Origin: an uncultured Lachnospiraceae bacterium
GTDB taxonomy: Bacteria; Bacillota; Clostridia; Lachnospirales; Lachnospiraceae
Assembly: GCA_910584945.1 (NCBI GenBank)
Contig: CAJUDY010000003.1
Coordinates: forward strand, 118,232 to 182,231
DNA: 64,000 nucleotides
Reading direction: 5' to 3'
In this document: in pieces, positions 45,165-53,992 of the stretch
Layout: each line of letters opens with the position of its first letter
Numbering within the stretch: the stretch's first letter is position 1
Program-made: the position numbers and the translations under genes
The notes under the pieces: model-generated
What the model was told of the DNA's origin: nothing
The model's input: only the letters and a program-made list of their open reading frames with translations
Databases searched by the model: none

Positions 45165-46784
45165 TCAAAATTCTCCCCCCTCAAAGCTGCATTTACTTAA
45201 CAGGTCTTTGGGAATCCGCTTAACCTCTACATTGACCGGGAGATTCATATCGCCCTGCATCCGCTTACAGTAAACCAGCAAAGACTGACGCTCCCCAAGG
45301 TTCTTCATCAGTGACTGGATATACTTCGTATTTACAAACTCCATTGTAACATGGATAAAGCGGTTTTCTGAAGAATAACCATGAAATTCCCCCTTTGGGG
45401 CGTATGTAAAGCCTTCAATCTTACAGATTGCTTCCGCCACCATATCGAATGTGTAGGAGGGATTAATCTGATATACTGGCAGCTTGGGATTCTTTACAAG
45501 CAGTGACTCTGCAAGCTCGTAAAATTTGTATCCGCCACCGCCAGTCCACGCTGTCGCTTTTGTAATACCACTTACATCCTTTCCATCTACGACAGTATCC
45601 AATCTAGCCTTACAATGGGAATAAGCCTGTGTTCCCATTTCAATCCCAATCCAGTATCTACCCATTTTATGTGCAACAGCAGCTGTTGTACCAGACCCCA
45701 AAAAACTGTCAAGAACAACATCTCCTTTATCTGTAGATATTTCTAATATTCGCTTAATTAAACTCTCTGGTTTCTTTCCTTTAGGAAATGCAACACCACC
45801 TTCATTATGTAGATTATTGGAAAGTAAATCATCCCATAAGGTCGTAAGCGGTTCCCCTGTTACCATTTCTCCGTCTATCTTCTTCAATTTATTGCTGTAA
45901 AACAAAATGCGTTTCCCGTTTATAAAGTACATATCAGGATCATTTTCTCTATGTAAAAAAAATATCTTTTCTGGAAGAGATTTAGATTTCTTTATAATTT
46001 CCTTAATCTCACTTCCCACATTGTTAATATCTGGATTTACTATCTGTGCAACAGCATCACTGTTTTCTATTACAAACTTATCTAATAGATCTGGATGCTC
46101 TTGAACAAGCCTTCTTGCATCTTTTAACTCTATTTTTTTATAATCTGCAAAACCCTCCATTAAAGTTACTATTTTCCAATGTGAATAATTCAAATCAATA
46201 TTAATTATAAATTTACCATATCGTTCATCTCTTCCTCTACGAGTATATATCTTATTAGGTTTCCAATTCGCTTTATCTTTAGCATACATTAATATAAAAT
46301 TTGTTGTTGTAACACATCCTGGGTTAATCGCTTTATGTCCTGTCGCCGACCCTTGCTTAAAGGTTATTGTATATAGTTTATTAGCCCTACCAAATATTTC
46401 ATCCATAAGTACCATTAAATAACCCATATATGTATCATCAATATGAACAAAAATTGTTCCATTCTCCGAAAGCAGTTGCTTAAGCAAATATAGTCTCTCG
46501 CGCATCATATTAAGCCATATAGAAATCTCCAAATTGTCATCATAAAACTCAAATGCCTGACCAGTGTTAAAAGGCGGATCAATATAAATACACTTTACTT
46601 TATTTGAGTATTTTTTTTCAAGGGCTTTTAACGCAAGTAAATTATCCCCATGGATCAACATATTATCTGTATTAAGATCTCCATAAGAAAATGCCGGATT
46701 CTCCACCAATATACGAGGTTCCAGATTTTCTTCCCTGTCATACTTCCCAACCCAAGTCAGCTCCAGCTTCCCTTTTTTCTGCAT
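45165..46784 (-). CDS. mod: type III Mod-like DNA adenine methyltransferase (beta class)
   Basis: In this 539-residue protein, motif IV (DPPFNTG, about residue 71) comes before motif I (DSFLGSGTTAAVAH, about 355), the order of beta-class N6-adenine methyltransferases such as Mod. YFINGKRILFYSN and WDDLLSNNLHNEGG, in between, are typical of type III-like Mod. The central part between these motifs, which carries the target recognition domain, is conspicuously more AT-rich than both ends. DISARM class 1 uses a different, larger adenine methylase. AGGAGG precedes the ATG. Confidence 0.88.
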   Translation of the reverse strand: MQKKGKLELTWVGKYDREENLEPRILVENPAFSYGDLNTDNMLIHGDNLLALKALEKKYSNKVKCIYIDPPFNTGQAFEFYDDNLEISIWLNMMRERLYLLKQLLSENGTIFVHIDDTYMGYLMVLMDEIFGRANKLYTITFKQGSATGHKAINPGCVTTTNFILMYAKDKANWKPNKIYTRRGRDERYGKFIINIDLNYSHWKIVTLMEGFADYKKIELKDARRLVQEHPDLLDKFVIENSDAVAQIVNPDINNVGSEIKEIIKKSKSLPEKIFFLHRENDPDMYFINGKRILFYSNKLKKIDGEMVTGEPLTTLWDDLLSNNLHNEGGVAFPKGKKPESLIKRILEISTDKGDVVLDSFLGSGTTAAVAHKMGRYWIGIEMGTQAYSHCKARLDTVVDGKDVSGITKATAWTGGGGYKFYELAESLLVKNPKLPVYQINPSYTFDMVAEAICKIEGFTYAPKGEFHGYSSENRFIHVTMEFVNTKYIQSLMKNLGERQSLLVYCKRMQGDMNLPVNVEVKRIPKDLLSKCSFEGGEF

Positions 46785-46795
46785 CTGTATTCCTC

Positions 46796-49384
46796 CTAAA
46801 ACCTGACCACAATCTTAGTCATCAGCACCGGAGCGCCAAGAATGTTTTTCTTTGCTTCCTTTTGCATTTCATCCGCTTCTCTGTCTACCCTGCCAGTAAA
46901 TTCATGAAACTGCTGCAATAAATCCATGCGGCTCTGCTCTAGATTTTCCATATCCTTTTTCAAATCAATTTTCGCTCTGAAATTCTTCTCTGTATCGTAC
47001 TTTTCACGCACTGTAGCAATTTTATCTTCTATCTTCTGAACCTGTATTGAAAAATCATCAAGACACAATCTACGCCAATTATCAATTTTATAATCTTCCC
47101 ACAGCAAAAGTTCTCTCATAACTTCCTGTCTTTTGCTTAACAGATACTCTTCCAACGCATCCACACAGGCTTTCGCTTCCGTAGCAAAATCACACGATAA
47201 CAGATCCTTTTCACATACTTTTTGTAATAGCAGCACCAGAGCACTCTCATGATTTCTGCGAGTCCTGAACTGTCTGTCTAAGATGTGCAAAACAGGCTCC
47301 AGCAGTTTTTGACCATCATAAAGCCCTCCAATCAAAAAATATCCATGCCCCCGCAATTCTGCCGGTTTCTTCTTCAGTTCATACAGTATTGGATATTTCC
47401 CGGCAGTATTACCTGTCACACTGTTCCAGTATTCTCTTTCCTTAAAATACTCCTGAACATCTGTAATCCGCTGTTTGAAAGCGTTCCTGTGTCCTTCTTC
47501 ATCTGTTTTTGAAAGCATGGATCGAAGTTGCAATGCTCTGGCGCCCCTTTTTCGTTCCAGTTCTTTTTCCAACCCGGTAAACTCACGGTCAAATTCTTTT
47601 TTATCGGAACACTGCTGATAAATCTGGAGGATACGTTTTTCAAAGTTCTCCCCGCTTTCCAGCAGACCAATCGCCTTATCGGAAGCCCCAAATACACCCT
47701 CGAACAATTCAAACTTCTTGGCAAGTATCTCATATACACGCCTGTCCGCAATATTCTCTGTATTCAGAAGGTTGATAACCATTACATCCCATTTCTGGCC
47801 ATACCTGTGGCATCTTCCAATCCGTTGCTCAATTCTCTGCGGATTCCAGGGCAAATCATAATTGATAACCGTGTTGCAAAATTGCAGGTTTAATCCTTCC
47901 GAACCGGAATCCGTGACCAACAATATCTGATACTCATCCCGAAAGGCCTCCACAATGGCATTCTTGATTTCAATGCTTCTGCCTGCAACAGGTATATTAT
48001 AATGACGCGACCGCCATGCCCGATATATCTCTTTTGTAGTCTGATCATTCATATTACCATTAAACAGAAGTATCTTTCCACCATATCCGCAGGCAGACAG
48101 TTCATCAAAAAGATACGCCTGTGTTCGCAGTGATTCTGTAAAAACAACAGCTTTATTATGAATACCCTGTTCTGACTGTCTTTGAAAAGAAATGGTCAGA
48201 GCCTTTTTCAATGCATTCAATTTGGCATTATATCGAATATCTTCAGCCAGGGAAATAATTCCGTCCACTTCATCTATTTCAATTTGAATAAAGTCGTTGA
48301 CCCTTTCCCTGTCAAATAATTCTTCCTGTAATGATTCCTCCTCTTTCTCGTAATCATCATCAAACATATCAAAGAAAGCATCCAGGCTCTCATCCACACT
48401 TTCCACCCGCTGTGTCTGCTGCAGCACAGTCAGCCTTTTCCGAAGCGCTTTAAAAGTCTCTGCCACCGCCTGACTGGAAGATGCAAGAAGTTTGCGAATT
48501 GCAATGGTTACCAGATTTCGGTTTGAAGCCGGAATCGCATACAATATTTCCTTTTTCAGGTAATTGTTGACAGCCACATACAAAGCCGCCTCCTGCGGTG
48601 AGAGCTGAAAGTCCACAGTAATCCCGACTCGGCTGCTGAATTGCAGATAATCGGCGACTTCACTTCGAAGCGTCCGTTGAACAATGGGACTCAGCTGAAA
48701 TTTCAATGTGTCATATTCTTCGTCTCGAATATACCGTTTGCTGAACACACGCTTGTCCAGAAATATTTTCGGATCAATAAACTGCACCAGCCCATACAGA
48801 TCCCATAAAGAATTTTGAATGGGAGTAGCCGTAAGCAGCAGTTTCGGAATACCTTCCGTCAGCTGCAATATCCGCTCTGCCTGTTTACTGCCAGCCTTGT
48901 GTACATTGCGCAACTTATGTGCCTCATCAAATATTACCAGATCCCATTTTACATTACTGAAAAGCGTAGCATTTCCGGCAGCAAAATTGTAGGATACAAT
49001 TACAACACTGAATTCCCTGGAAGTCTCCGCATGATAGCTTTCAAGATTCTGCCTGTCCACAATTGCCGCTTCCAAAGAAAATTTTTCATACAATTCTATC
49101 TGCCACTGTCTGCAAAGGCTGGATGGAATAATTAACAACATTTTCCTGTAACCATATTTATGTAAAAACCGCATGACCAGACCGGCTTCAATCGTCTTTC
49201 CCAAACCGACCTCGTCTGCAAGAATTGCCCCGCCCAGCTTTAACGCTTCCACCGCAAACATAAGCGCTTCAAGCTGGTGAGGGTTCAAATCAATCCTGTC
49301 ATTATCAAGACAGCTGTATGGACTGGATTCCAACTGTTGTCTTTTGATAATTGCATACTCATTCAAAAGCTTGTGGTTGTCCAC
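46796..49384 (-). CDS. SNF2-type helicase (DrmD-like)
   Basis: This 862-residue SNF2-family ATPase has Walker A ADEVGLGKTIEAGL (about residue 53), DEAH box IFDEAHKLRN (about 150), LLLTATPIQNSLWDLYGLVQ, and motifs V/VI DSGSEGLNLQFCNTVINYDL and PQRIEQRIGRCHRYGQ (about 515). A charged insertion lies near residues 330-350. The C-terminal 300 residues are helical with coiled-coil character. DrmD of class 1 DISARM is an SNF2 helicase next to a methylase, so this may fill that role; it could equally be the accessory helicase of the adjoining Mod/Res pair. The start is a GTG with AGGAGGG seven bases before it. Confidence 0.88.
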   Translation of the reverse strand: MDNHKLLNEYAIIKRQQLESSPYSCLDNDRIDLNPHQLEALMFAVEALKLGGAILADEVGLGKTIEAGLVMRFLHKYGYRKMLLIIPSSLCRQWQIELYEKFSLEAAIVDRQNLESYHAETSREFSVVIVSYNFAAGNATLFSNVKWDLVIFDEAHKLRNVHKAGSKQAERILQLTEGIPKLLLTATPIQNSLWDLYGLVQFIDPKIFLDKRVFSKRYIRDEEYDTLKFQLSPIVQRTLRSEVADYLQFSSRVGITVDFQLSPQEAALYVAVNNYLKKEILYAIPASNRNLVTIAIRKLLASSSQAVAETFKALRKRLTVLQQTQRVESVDESLDAFFDMFDDDYEKEEESLQEELFDRERVNDFIQIEIDEVDGIISLAEDIRYNAKLNALKKALTISFQRQSEQGIHNKAVVFTESLRTQAYLFDELSACGYGGKILLFNGNMNDQTTKEIYRAWRSRHYNIPVAGRSIEIKNAIVEAFRDEYQILLVTDSGSEGLNLQFCNTVINYDLPWNPQRIEQRIGRCHRYGQKWDVMVINLLNTENIADRRVYEILAKKFELFEGVFGASDKAIGLLESGENFEKRILQIYQQCSDKKEFDREFTGLEKELERKRGARALQLRSMLSKTDEEGHRNAFKQRITDVQEYFKEREYWNSVTGNTAGKYPILYELKKKPAELRGHGYFLIGGLYDGQKLLEPVLHILDRQFRTRRNHESALVLLLQKVCEKDLLSCDFATEAKACVDALEEYLLSKRQEVMRELLLWEDYKIDNWRRLCLDDFSIQVQKIEDKIATVREKYDTEKNFRAKIDLKKDMENLEQSRMDLLQQFHEFTGRVDREADEMQKEAKKNILGAPVLMTKIVVRF

Positions 49385-49468
49385 ACAGATTCCCTCCTAA
49401 GTTTTTACTAAATTATTCTTCACTGTTTTTCTGATAGATAATTCTACCATCAACCGTTTCCATAGATA

Positions 49469-50458
49469 TTATTTTTCTTCTACTTTCAAATATGTTATGA
49501 CCCCATTATTTTTCAATTCTCGTGCATGTGCCTTTCGCAGATTCATGTAACTCTTACAATACCCAATGAATTCAGCTCTTTCTTTAGCCAAAGAGTCTAT
49601 CTCCTGCTCTGCTGACCCAATTAGCTTTTCCATTTCCTCCCAACTCATTTTTGCCTTGTTCAGTTCCTCAATCTGCCGTTCTACATTTGAGAGTTCTTCC
49701 TGCTTTTGTACAAGTTCCTCATAAGAACACCCTCTCTTTTGCAGACAAGAAATCTGCTTTTTTACATTATCCCTAATTTGTTTTTGAATTCCTTCCATTT
49801 CCAAATTGCGTTTTTCTGCTGCCACTTTATTCAGGTAATCATCTCCCATATTCAGCAAATGAATATATCTCTTTTCCATATCATAAAATATGCCACTGAC
49901 TTTCTCTTTTGTTTTCCTGTCTGCGCATGGATTATAATCACAACCTCCACATCTTTCATAATCATCCACAATATCAGTCAGCATTTCAAATTTGATATGC
50001 GCTTCATCCACCTTATCCCTGGTATCCTGCAACACAGCCTTACACTCCTGTACTGTAGTCTCGCCTAATTGATTCAATGCCTTATATATTATCCCTGTGT
50101 TAAAACACTGCACCACCTCAACCAACGTTTTTTCTTCTTGGCTGACACGATTCAGATACTGAATTGAGTCATCTTTATTATCTTTGCTCCTTCTATCTTT
50201 ATTTGCAGTATCCCACACCAGATACACACCAAAAAAAGCAATCGCAGTTGACAGATAATACTTCCAGAAATCCAACCAGTTTTCATTATCTAACCCTTTT
50301 GCAGTTAATGTTATACCCAGTTTATTGTAAAGAACATCCGTAGCAGCCAAACCGCCGTTAATAAGTGCAGGCGCAACAATCAGCATTATGATAACAAAAA
50401 TTAAACTTTTCTTATGCACTGATGTCTTTTTTATACAAATTTTCTTTGATTTCTTCAC
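49469..50458 (-). CDS. membrane-anchored coiled-coil protein of the defence island, unknown family
   Basis: About 330 residues: two membrane helices near the N-terminus (about residues 20-40 and 68-84), then a cytoplasmic part with a cysteine cluster CGGCDYNPC and a long coiled coil (about 190-320). No enzymatic motif is visible. The 5' end overlaps the m5C methyltransferase gene by about 47 bases in another frame, so it is coupled to it. The start is uncertain: GTG at 50458 is nine bases after AGAGG; TTG 50464 and GTG 50419 are alternatives. Its place between the methyltransferase and the SNF2 gene suggests an accessory or membrane-sensor role, which is inference. Confidence 0.65.
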   Translation of the reverse strand: MKKSKKICIKKTSVHKKSLIFVIIMLIVAPALINGGLAATDVLYNKLGITLTAKGLDNENWLDFWKYYLSTAIAFFGVYLVWDTANKDRRSKDNKDDSIQYLNRVSQEEKTLVEVVQCFNTGIIYKALNQLGETTVQECKAVLQDTRDKVDEAHIKFEMLTDIVDDYERCGGCDYNPCADRKTKEKVSGIFYDMEKRYIHLLNMGDDYLNKVAAEKRNLEMEGIQKQIRDNVKKQISCLQKRGCSYEELVQKQEELSNVERQIEELNKAKMSWEEMEKLIGSAEQEIDSLAKERAEFIGYCKSYMNLRKAHARELKNNGVITYLKVEEK

Positions 50459-51788
50459 AAACAACTACCTCTTTTGCCTGATTTTCTATCATACTGCGAA
50501 TCGCTTCCGCAATCTTTCTTGCCATTATTGGAGGAACAGCATTCCCAATCTGCACATACTGTGAAGTGCGATTCCCTTCAAAATAATAGCTATCTGGAAA
50601 TGTCTGCAATCTGGCAGCCTCCCTTACCGAAATAGAGCGACACTGATTAATATCCGGATGAATAAAATAATGTCCATCTTTTGACAGATGCGCCAACACA
50701 GTATGACAGCTTGTGCAATCGCCCTCGACAACTTTAAAACGGTCCGCAAATGCTGTCTGATTTCTGTGTGTTTTCAATTCTTCCGGCAAATCTGCATATT
50801 TCAGGCGTCGATGACCATTATTCCACGCCTCTATCGTGCGACGATAAATCTCAACATCCCGTGGAATATTATTTCTTGTCATATGATGTGTAAGTACATC
50901 ACTGCGTGTACGAAGCTGATTATCTTTAACATAGCGGCTCGCCTGTGCGCAGGGAACTCTGTATGTAAATTCCTGCCCTCCTCGTTCAAGTACAGGCAAG
51001 TCGGAAAGCAGATCATTCACCAAAGCGCTACTCTGGGTTTTCTCAAAAACAGGATAATGATAATCTGTTCCTTTTCTCCACCCAATAATAATCAGACGCC
51101 TGCGATTTTGAAGGACACCAAAATCCACAGCATTCTGTTCATGACATTCAATCACATACCCGACACGACGAAGTTGTGCCTGTAGATTTTTGAAGGATTC
51201 TCCATTTCTGGCTGTTTTCAAGCCTGCCACATTTTCAAAAACAAACATATCAGGTTGATATTTCTTTAGAAAACGCGTATACATCTTATACAGTTCATTT
51301 CGGGGATCTTCACTCATAGGAACCAGCATGTGACTGCTCTGTGCTCGGCCTACAAGAGAATATGCCTGACATGGCGGCCCCCCGACGATTATATTTACTT
51401 TTTTTACATTATCCTCTTGCATGATGCCATCAATATGTCTGAATATATCAGAAATATTTTCCGGCGACATCTCAGCATTTATGATTGTCTTTGTCACTTC
51501 ATCAGGAATATACTCAAAAAGCTTTTCTCTGGTAATATTACCTCTTTCATATTCATAATACCAGCGCATCAATGGCTTGTGTTTCTTCATGTAATGGTAT
51601 GCTGCCCTTGTCTCTAAAGTTGCTGCCGCCATGGTATTCATCTCTATATGTGCAATCGGATTAAAACCTGCCTGAATAAAGCCTTCGGACAGCCCCCCTG
51701 CACCTGCAAACAAATCTATAAAATTTACTGCCGAACCTGTCTCATCCACAAACATATCTACCTTGTTCCTTTCTAACGTTTCTCTCAT
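50412..51788 (-). CDS. DNA (cytosine-5) methyltransferase
   Basis: This 458-residue protein has all key motifs: motif I NFIDLFAGAGGLSEGF (about residue 22), motif IV GGPPCQAYSLVGR (about 131) with the catalytic cysteine, motif VI FVFENVAGL (about 178), motif VIII QNRRRLIIIGWR, and motifs IX/X RSISVREAARLQTFPD with QIGNAVPPIMARKIA. About 40 extra residues follow motif I. A m5C methylase marks class 2 DISARM (DrmMII), but here it stands with an SNF2 helicase and Mod/Res. Vsr ends the same operon and would repair its deamination products. It overlaps the HTH gene by four bases (ATGA). Confidence 0.93.
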   Translation of the reverse strand: MRETLERNKVDMFVDETGSAVNFIDLFAGAGGLSEGFIQAGFNPIAHIEMNTMAAATLETRAAYHYMKKHKPLMRWYYEYERGNITREKLFEYIPDEVTKTIINAEMSPENISDIFRHIDGIMQEDNVKKVNIIVGGPPCQAYSLVGRAQSSHMLVPMSEDPRNELYKMYTRFLKKYQPDMFVFENVAGLKTARNGESFKNLQAQLRRVGYVIECHEQNAVDFGVLQNRRRLIIIGWRKGTDYHYPVFEKTQSSALVNDLLSDLPVLERGGQEFTYRVPCAQASRYVKDNQLRTRSDVLTHHMTRNNIPRDVEIYRRTIEAWNNGHRRLKYADLPEELKTHRNQTAFADRFKVVEGDCTSCHTVLAHLSKDGHYFIHPDINQCRSISVREAARLQTFPDSYYFEGNRTSQYVQIGNAVPPIMARKIAEAIRSMIENQAKEVVVCEEIKENLYKKDISA

Positions 51789-51949
51789 TTCTTTCGCAAA
51801 TCCTTTGGCTTTTCAGCATTTTCCGGAATCAACCACAGGTTCCCTTTCTTAATAGCTCCTGGAATACGTTCTTCATTGCAGTATACTGTTACCATACGAC
51901 TTGAAATGCCCCATTTTTCCCCAACTTCCTTAACAGTCAAATAATCCAT
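51785..51949 (-). CDS. small helix-turn-helix protein, first gene of the defence operon
   Basis: This 54-residue protein, MDYLTVKEVGEKWGISSRMV at its start and GNLWLIPENAEKPKDLRKK at its end, matches the MerR/excisionase-type helix-turn-helix used by small DNA-binding proteins. The ATG at 51949 is seven bases after GGGAGGA. It overlaps the methyltransferase gene by four bases, so the two are made together; it may autoregulate the operon like a controller protein of restriction-modification systems. Confidence 0.8.
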   Translation of the reverse strand: MDYLTVKEVGEKWGISSRMVTVYCNEERIPGAIKKGNLWLIPENAEKPKDLRKK

Positions 51950-51983
51950 CTCGATTCCTCCCAGCAAACTATTTACACCTGAA

Positions 51984-52012
51984 ATTATATTACAAAATCT
52001 CGAAATATTCAA
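51984..52012 (-). promoter_or_regulatory. promoter of the ten-gene defence operon
   Basis: TTGAAT (52007-52012) and a perfect TATAAT (51984-51989) read on the minus strand with 17-base spacing, 35 bases before the HTH start codon. It lies inside the IS66 target site, so the insertion at 52050 left the promoter intact. Confidence 0.75.
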
Positions 52013-52080
52013 GTTCTGGAAATCAAATGTAGATAGAGCGATATAGATAGGTTACAGTTCAGAGGTCAGCTTGACCGAAA

Positions 52081-52124
52081 GAAACCGATGGTATAGACTA
52101 TATTTAGTCGGAACCATCGGTTTC
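52081..52124 (-). terminator. hairpin after the IS66 transposase
   Basis: GAAACCGATGGT (52081-52092) pairs with ACCATCGGTTTC (52113-52124) with a nested GACTA/TAGTC pair in the loop. It abuts the transposase stop codon and probably ends its transcript before the defence operon promoter. Confidence 0.7.
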
Positions 52125-52125
52125 C

Positions 52126-53799
52126 TTATCCAAAGATCTGGGATACTCTGCCAAATAAGTTAACGCTTTCTTCTTTGCGCATCATAACAAGCATGCTCAT
52201 GCATTGACAGAGTGATTCGATGCTTTCATAACTCCGGAATGACACGGCCTGCTGTTGTTTTCTTTTATAGCCTCTCAATAGTCTTTCGGCTTCATTGTTG
52301 GTGGCCGGAACGCTCAGGTCATACAGGAACAGGAAGTGATTGTGCATGTATTCCTCCAGCCGTATCGATAAATTGTGCCCCTTTTTATAATACCTGTTTG
52401 GCGGGAGGTACTCATATTCCTCTTTCGCTTTCCGCAGGATCTGGCGGTACCTCTCTTCAAATCCGCTGACCACCTCCGGGTCGCATTCCTCTCCCTCTTC
52501 CAGGCTGTTCCGATAGTGGATCATTTCCTGCATATGGGAGTGCATCTCCTTGTTCCAGGCCCGGTCCGGTTCGTTTTCCATGCTGTCTTTCAGTGCCCTC
52601 AGGACATGGGCCAGGCATTCCTGGTGATCAGAACCGTACTGGTAAAACGTCGCCTCATGGTCCTGCACGAGGATCCCCTCATAATCCTGCACCAGTGTCC
52701 CCTCCACACCTTTATGCCCCTTTTTCCGGCGGGCAAAATAAAGGGCTTTCCCATCTGGGGACGCACAGATAAAGACGTAGGCGCTCTTCCCATTCAACAG
52801 CGCGTTGGTGCAGTCTGTGTGCAAAACCGGCGAAAGGAGCAGCTCCGTAAAGACTTTCTCCCGCTCCGCTTCTGTCTTTGCAGCAAACTCCCTGCTGAGT
52901 TTATTTATCATCCCTTTGGAAATATTCAGTTTCCCATCTGTCAGGTCGGACAGGAAACGGCGGCTCTTATCGATGGAGGTACAGCAGTCATTGTTCAAAA
53001 GAAAGAGAAATGCCCTGATGCTTCCGCCATAGTTGACATCGTCTGTGACTCCTTCCGGAAAGGGGGCATGAAATCTTTCACCTGTTTTTGAATGATAGTA
53101 GACATCCGCATGGTATTCTGTGACTTCCAGCACCAGGCGGACTTCCACCTGCTGTTTTACCAGGGTTTTTGATGTCTTTCTGAAATCCGGGTCATAAAGG
53201 ATCTCCCGGGGCGGTTCCAGGAAGACAACTGCGGTGGGTTCCTGCCTCCTGCGGCAGTGTCCTTTGTGTCCTGGCTGGCCGCCCGGCTTCTTCCCGGTCT
53301 TCTCCCTGCTGTTTGTGATCTTTTTGCGGCGGATGGTTTTGGAAGAAGGGATGGAGGAATTCTCATGGCCATGGTTCAGCCGGGCCTTCAAACGGAGGTT
53401 TTTCCCCTTTTCTTCTTCCAGCTCCGTCTCCACTTCATAGATCTTATGGCGCTGCTGTGTTACCTTGTCCAGGGCTTCATCACGCTCATGTTCTGCCTTC
53501 AGTACCCGTTTTTCCATCTGCGCGAGCTGCTTTTGGAAGGCGGCTTTTTCCTTCCGGTGCTCCTTTTCCAGATCCTCAAAGACTTCAAACCAGCGGTCCC
53601 GGGCGGCAGCCATGTCCCGGCGGGTCTGGGCGATCTCCTCCTTCAGATGCCGGATTTCCAGTTCCAGAGCCTTTACTTCCTTCCGGTGCACCTCATGGAT
53701 CTTCTGATATTTTTCCCCGGACTTAAAAGCCGACACTTCTGCTTCGGCTGCTTTAAGGCGGTATTCCAGGAATGTGATATGGGAAAAGGAACGGTCCAT
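52126..53799 (-). CDS. IS66-family transposase (TnpC type)
   Basis: This 557-residue protein starts with about 150 residues of coiled coil, then NSSIPSSKT, the KKPGGQPGHKGH motif (about residue 170), and the IS66 DDE domain: VLHTDCTNALLNGKSAYVFI (first Asp), YEGILVQDHEATFYQY (second Asp), HQECLAHVLRALKD, and VPATNNEAERLLRGYKRKQQ (Glu). The start at 53799 has AGGAGGG six bases upstream; the longer frame from 53838 overlaps the small gene. Confidence 0.9.
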   Translation of the reverse strand: MDRSFSHITFLEYRLKAAEAEVSAFKSGEKYQKIHEVHRKEVKALELEIRHLKEEIAQTRRDMAAARDRWFEVFEDLEKEHRKEKAAFQKQLAQMEKRVLKAEHERDEALDKVTQQRHKIYEVETELEEEKGKNLRLKARLNHGHENSSIPSSKTIRRKKITNSREKTGKKPGGQPGHKGHCRRRQEPTAVVFLEPPREILYDPDFRKTSKTLVKQQVEVRLVLEVTEYHADVYYHSKTGERFHAPFPEGVTDDVNYGGSIRAFLFLLNNDCCTSIDKSRRFLSDLTDGKLNISKGMINKLSREFAAKTEAEREKVFTELLLSPVLHTDCTNALLNGKSAYVFICASPDGKALYFARRKKGHKGVEGTLVQDYEGILVQDHEATFYQYGSDHQECLAHVLRALKDSMENEPDRAWNKEMHSHMQEMIHYRNSLEEGEECDPEVVSGFEERYRQILRKAKEEYEYLPPNRYYKKGHNLSIRLEEYMHNHFLFLYDLSVPATNNEAERLLRGYKRKQQQAVSFRSYESIESLCQCMSMLVMMRKEESVNLFGRVSQIFG

Positions 53800-53815
53800 A
53801 AGCTGCCCTCCTGCT

Positions 53816-53992
53816 TCAGTGTCTGGAAAGTCTGTCAATGAATGCCATCAGTTTTTCATTGTGTTCTGTCAGTATCTGGATTGTCTCCTCCTGTGTGCGG
53901 ATGATCTGGTCCTGCTTCTCAACCTGTGCTTCCAGGGCGGCAACCAGCTCCTCATAAATGGCGGCCGGCTCCCTGTTTTTATCTGGCTTCAT
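53816..53992 (-). CDS. 58-residue helical protein of the IS66 element
   Basis: The peptide begins MKPDKNREPAAIYEELVAAL and ends FIDRLSRH; it is almost wholly helical with heptad spacing (a short coiled coil). AGAGG lies about eight bases before the ATG, and the stop is 16 bases upstream of the transposase ATG, so the two are co-expressed. Its heptads could pair with the coiled-coil N-terminus of the transposase. It is probably an accessory of this IS66 branch. Confidence 0.7.
   Translation of the reverse strand: MKPDKNREPAAIYEELVAALEAQVEKQDQIIRTQEETIQILTEHNEKLMAFIDRLSRH

Noticed and set aside
43806..45200. 464-codon plus-strand frame opposite the Res gene
   Set aside because: It mirrors the Res and Mod ends; the opposite strand encodes clear helicase motifs.
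53257..53841. Plus-strand frames opposite the IS66 transposase
   Set aside because: Shadows of the transposase coiled coil; biased composition and no ribosome binding sites.
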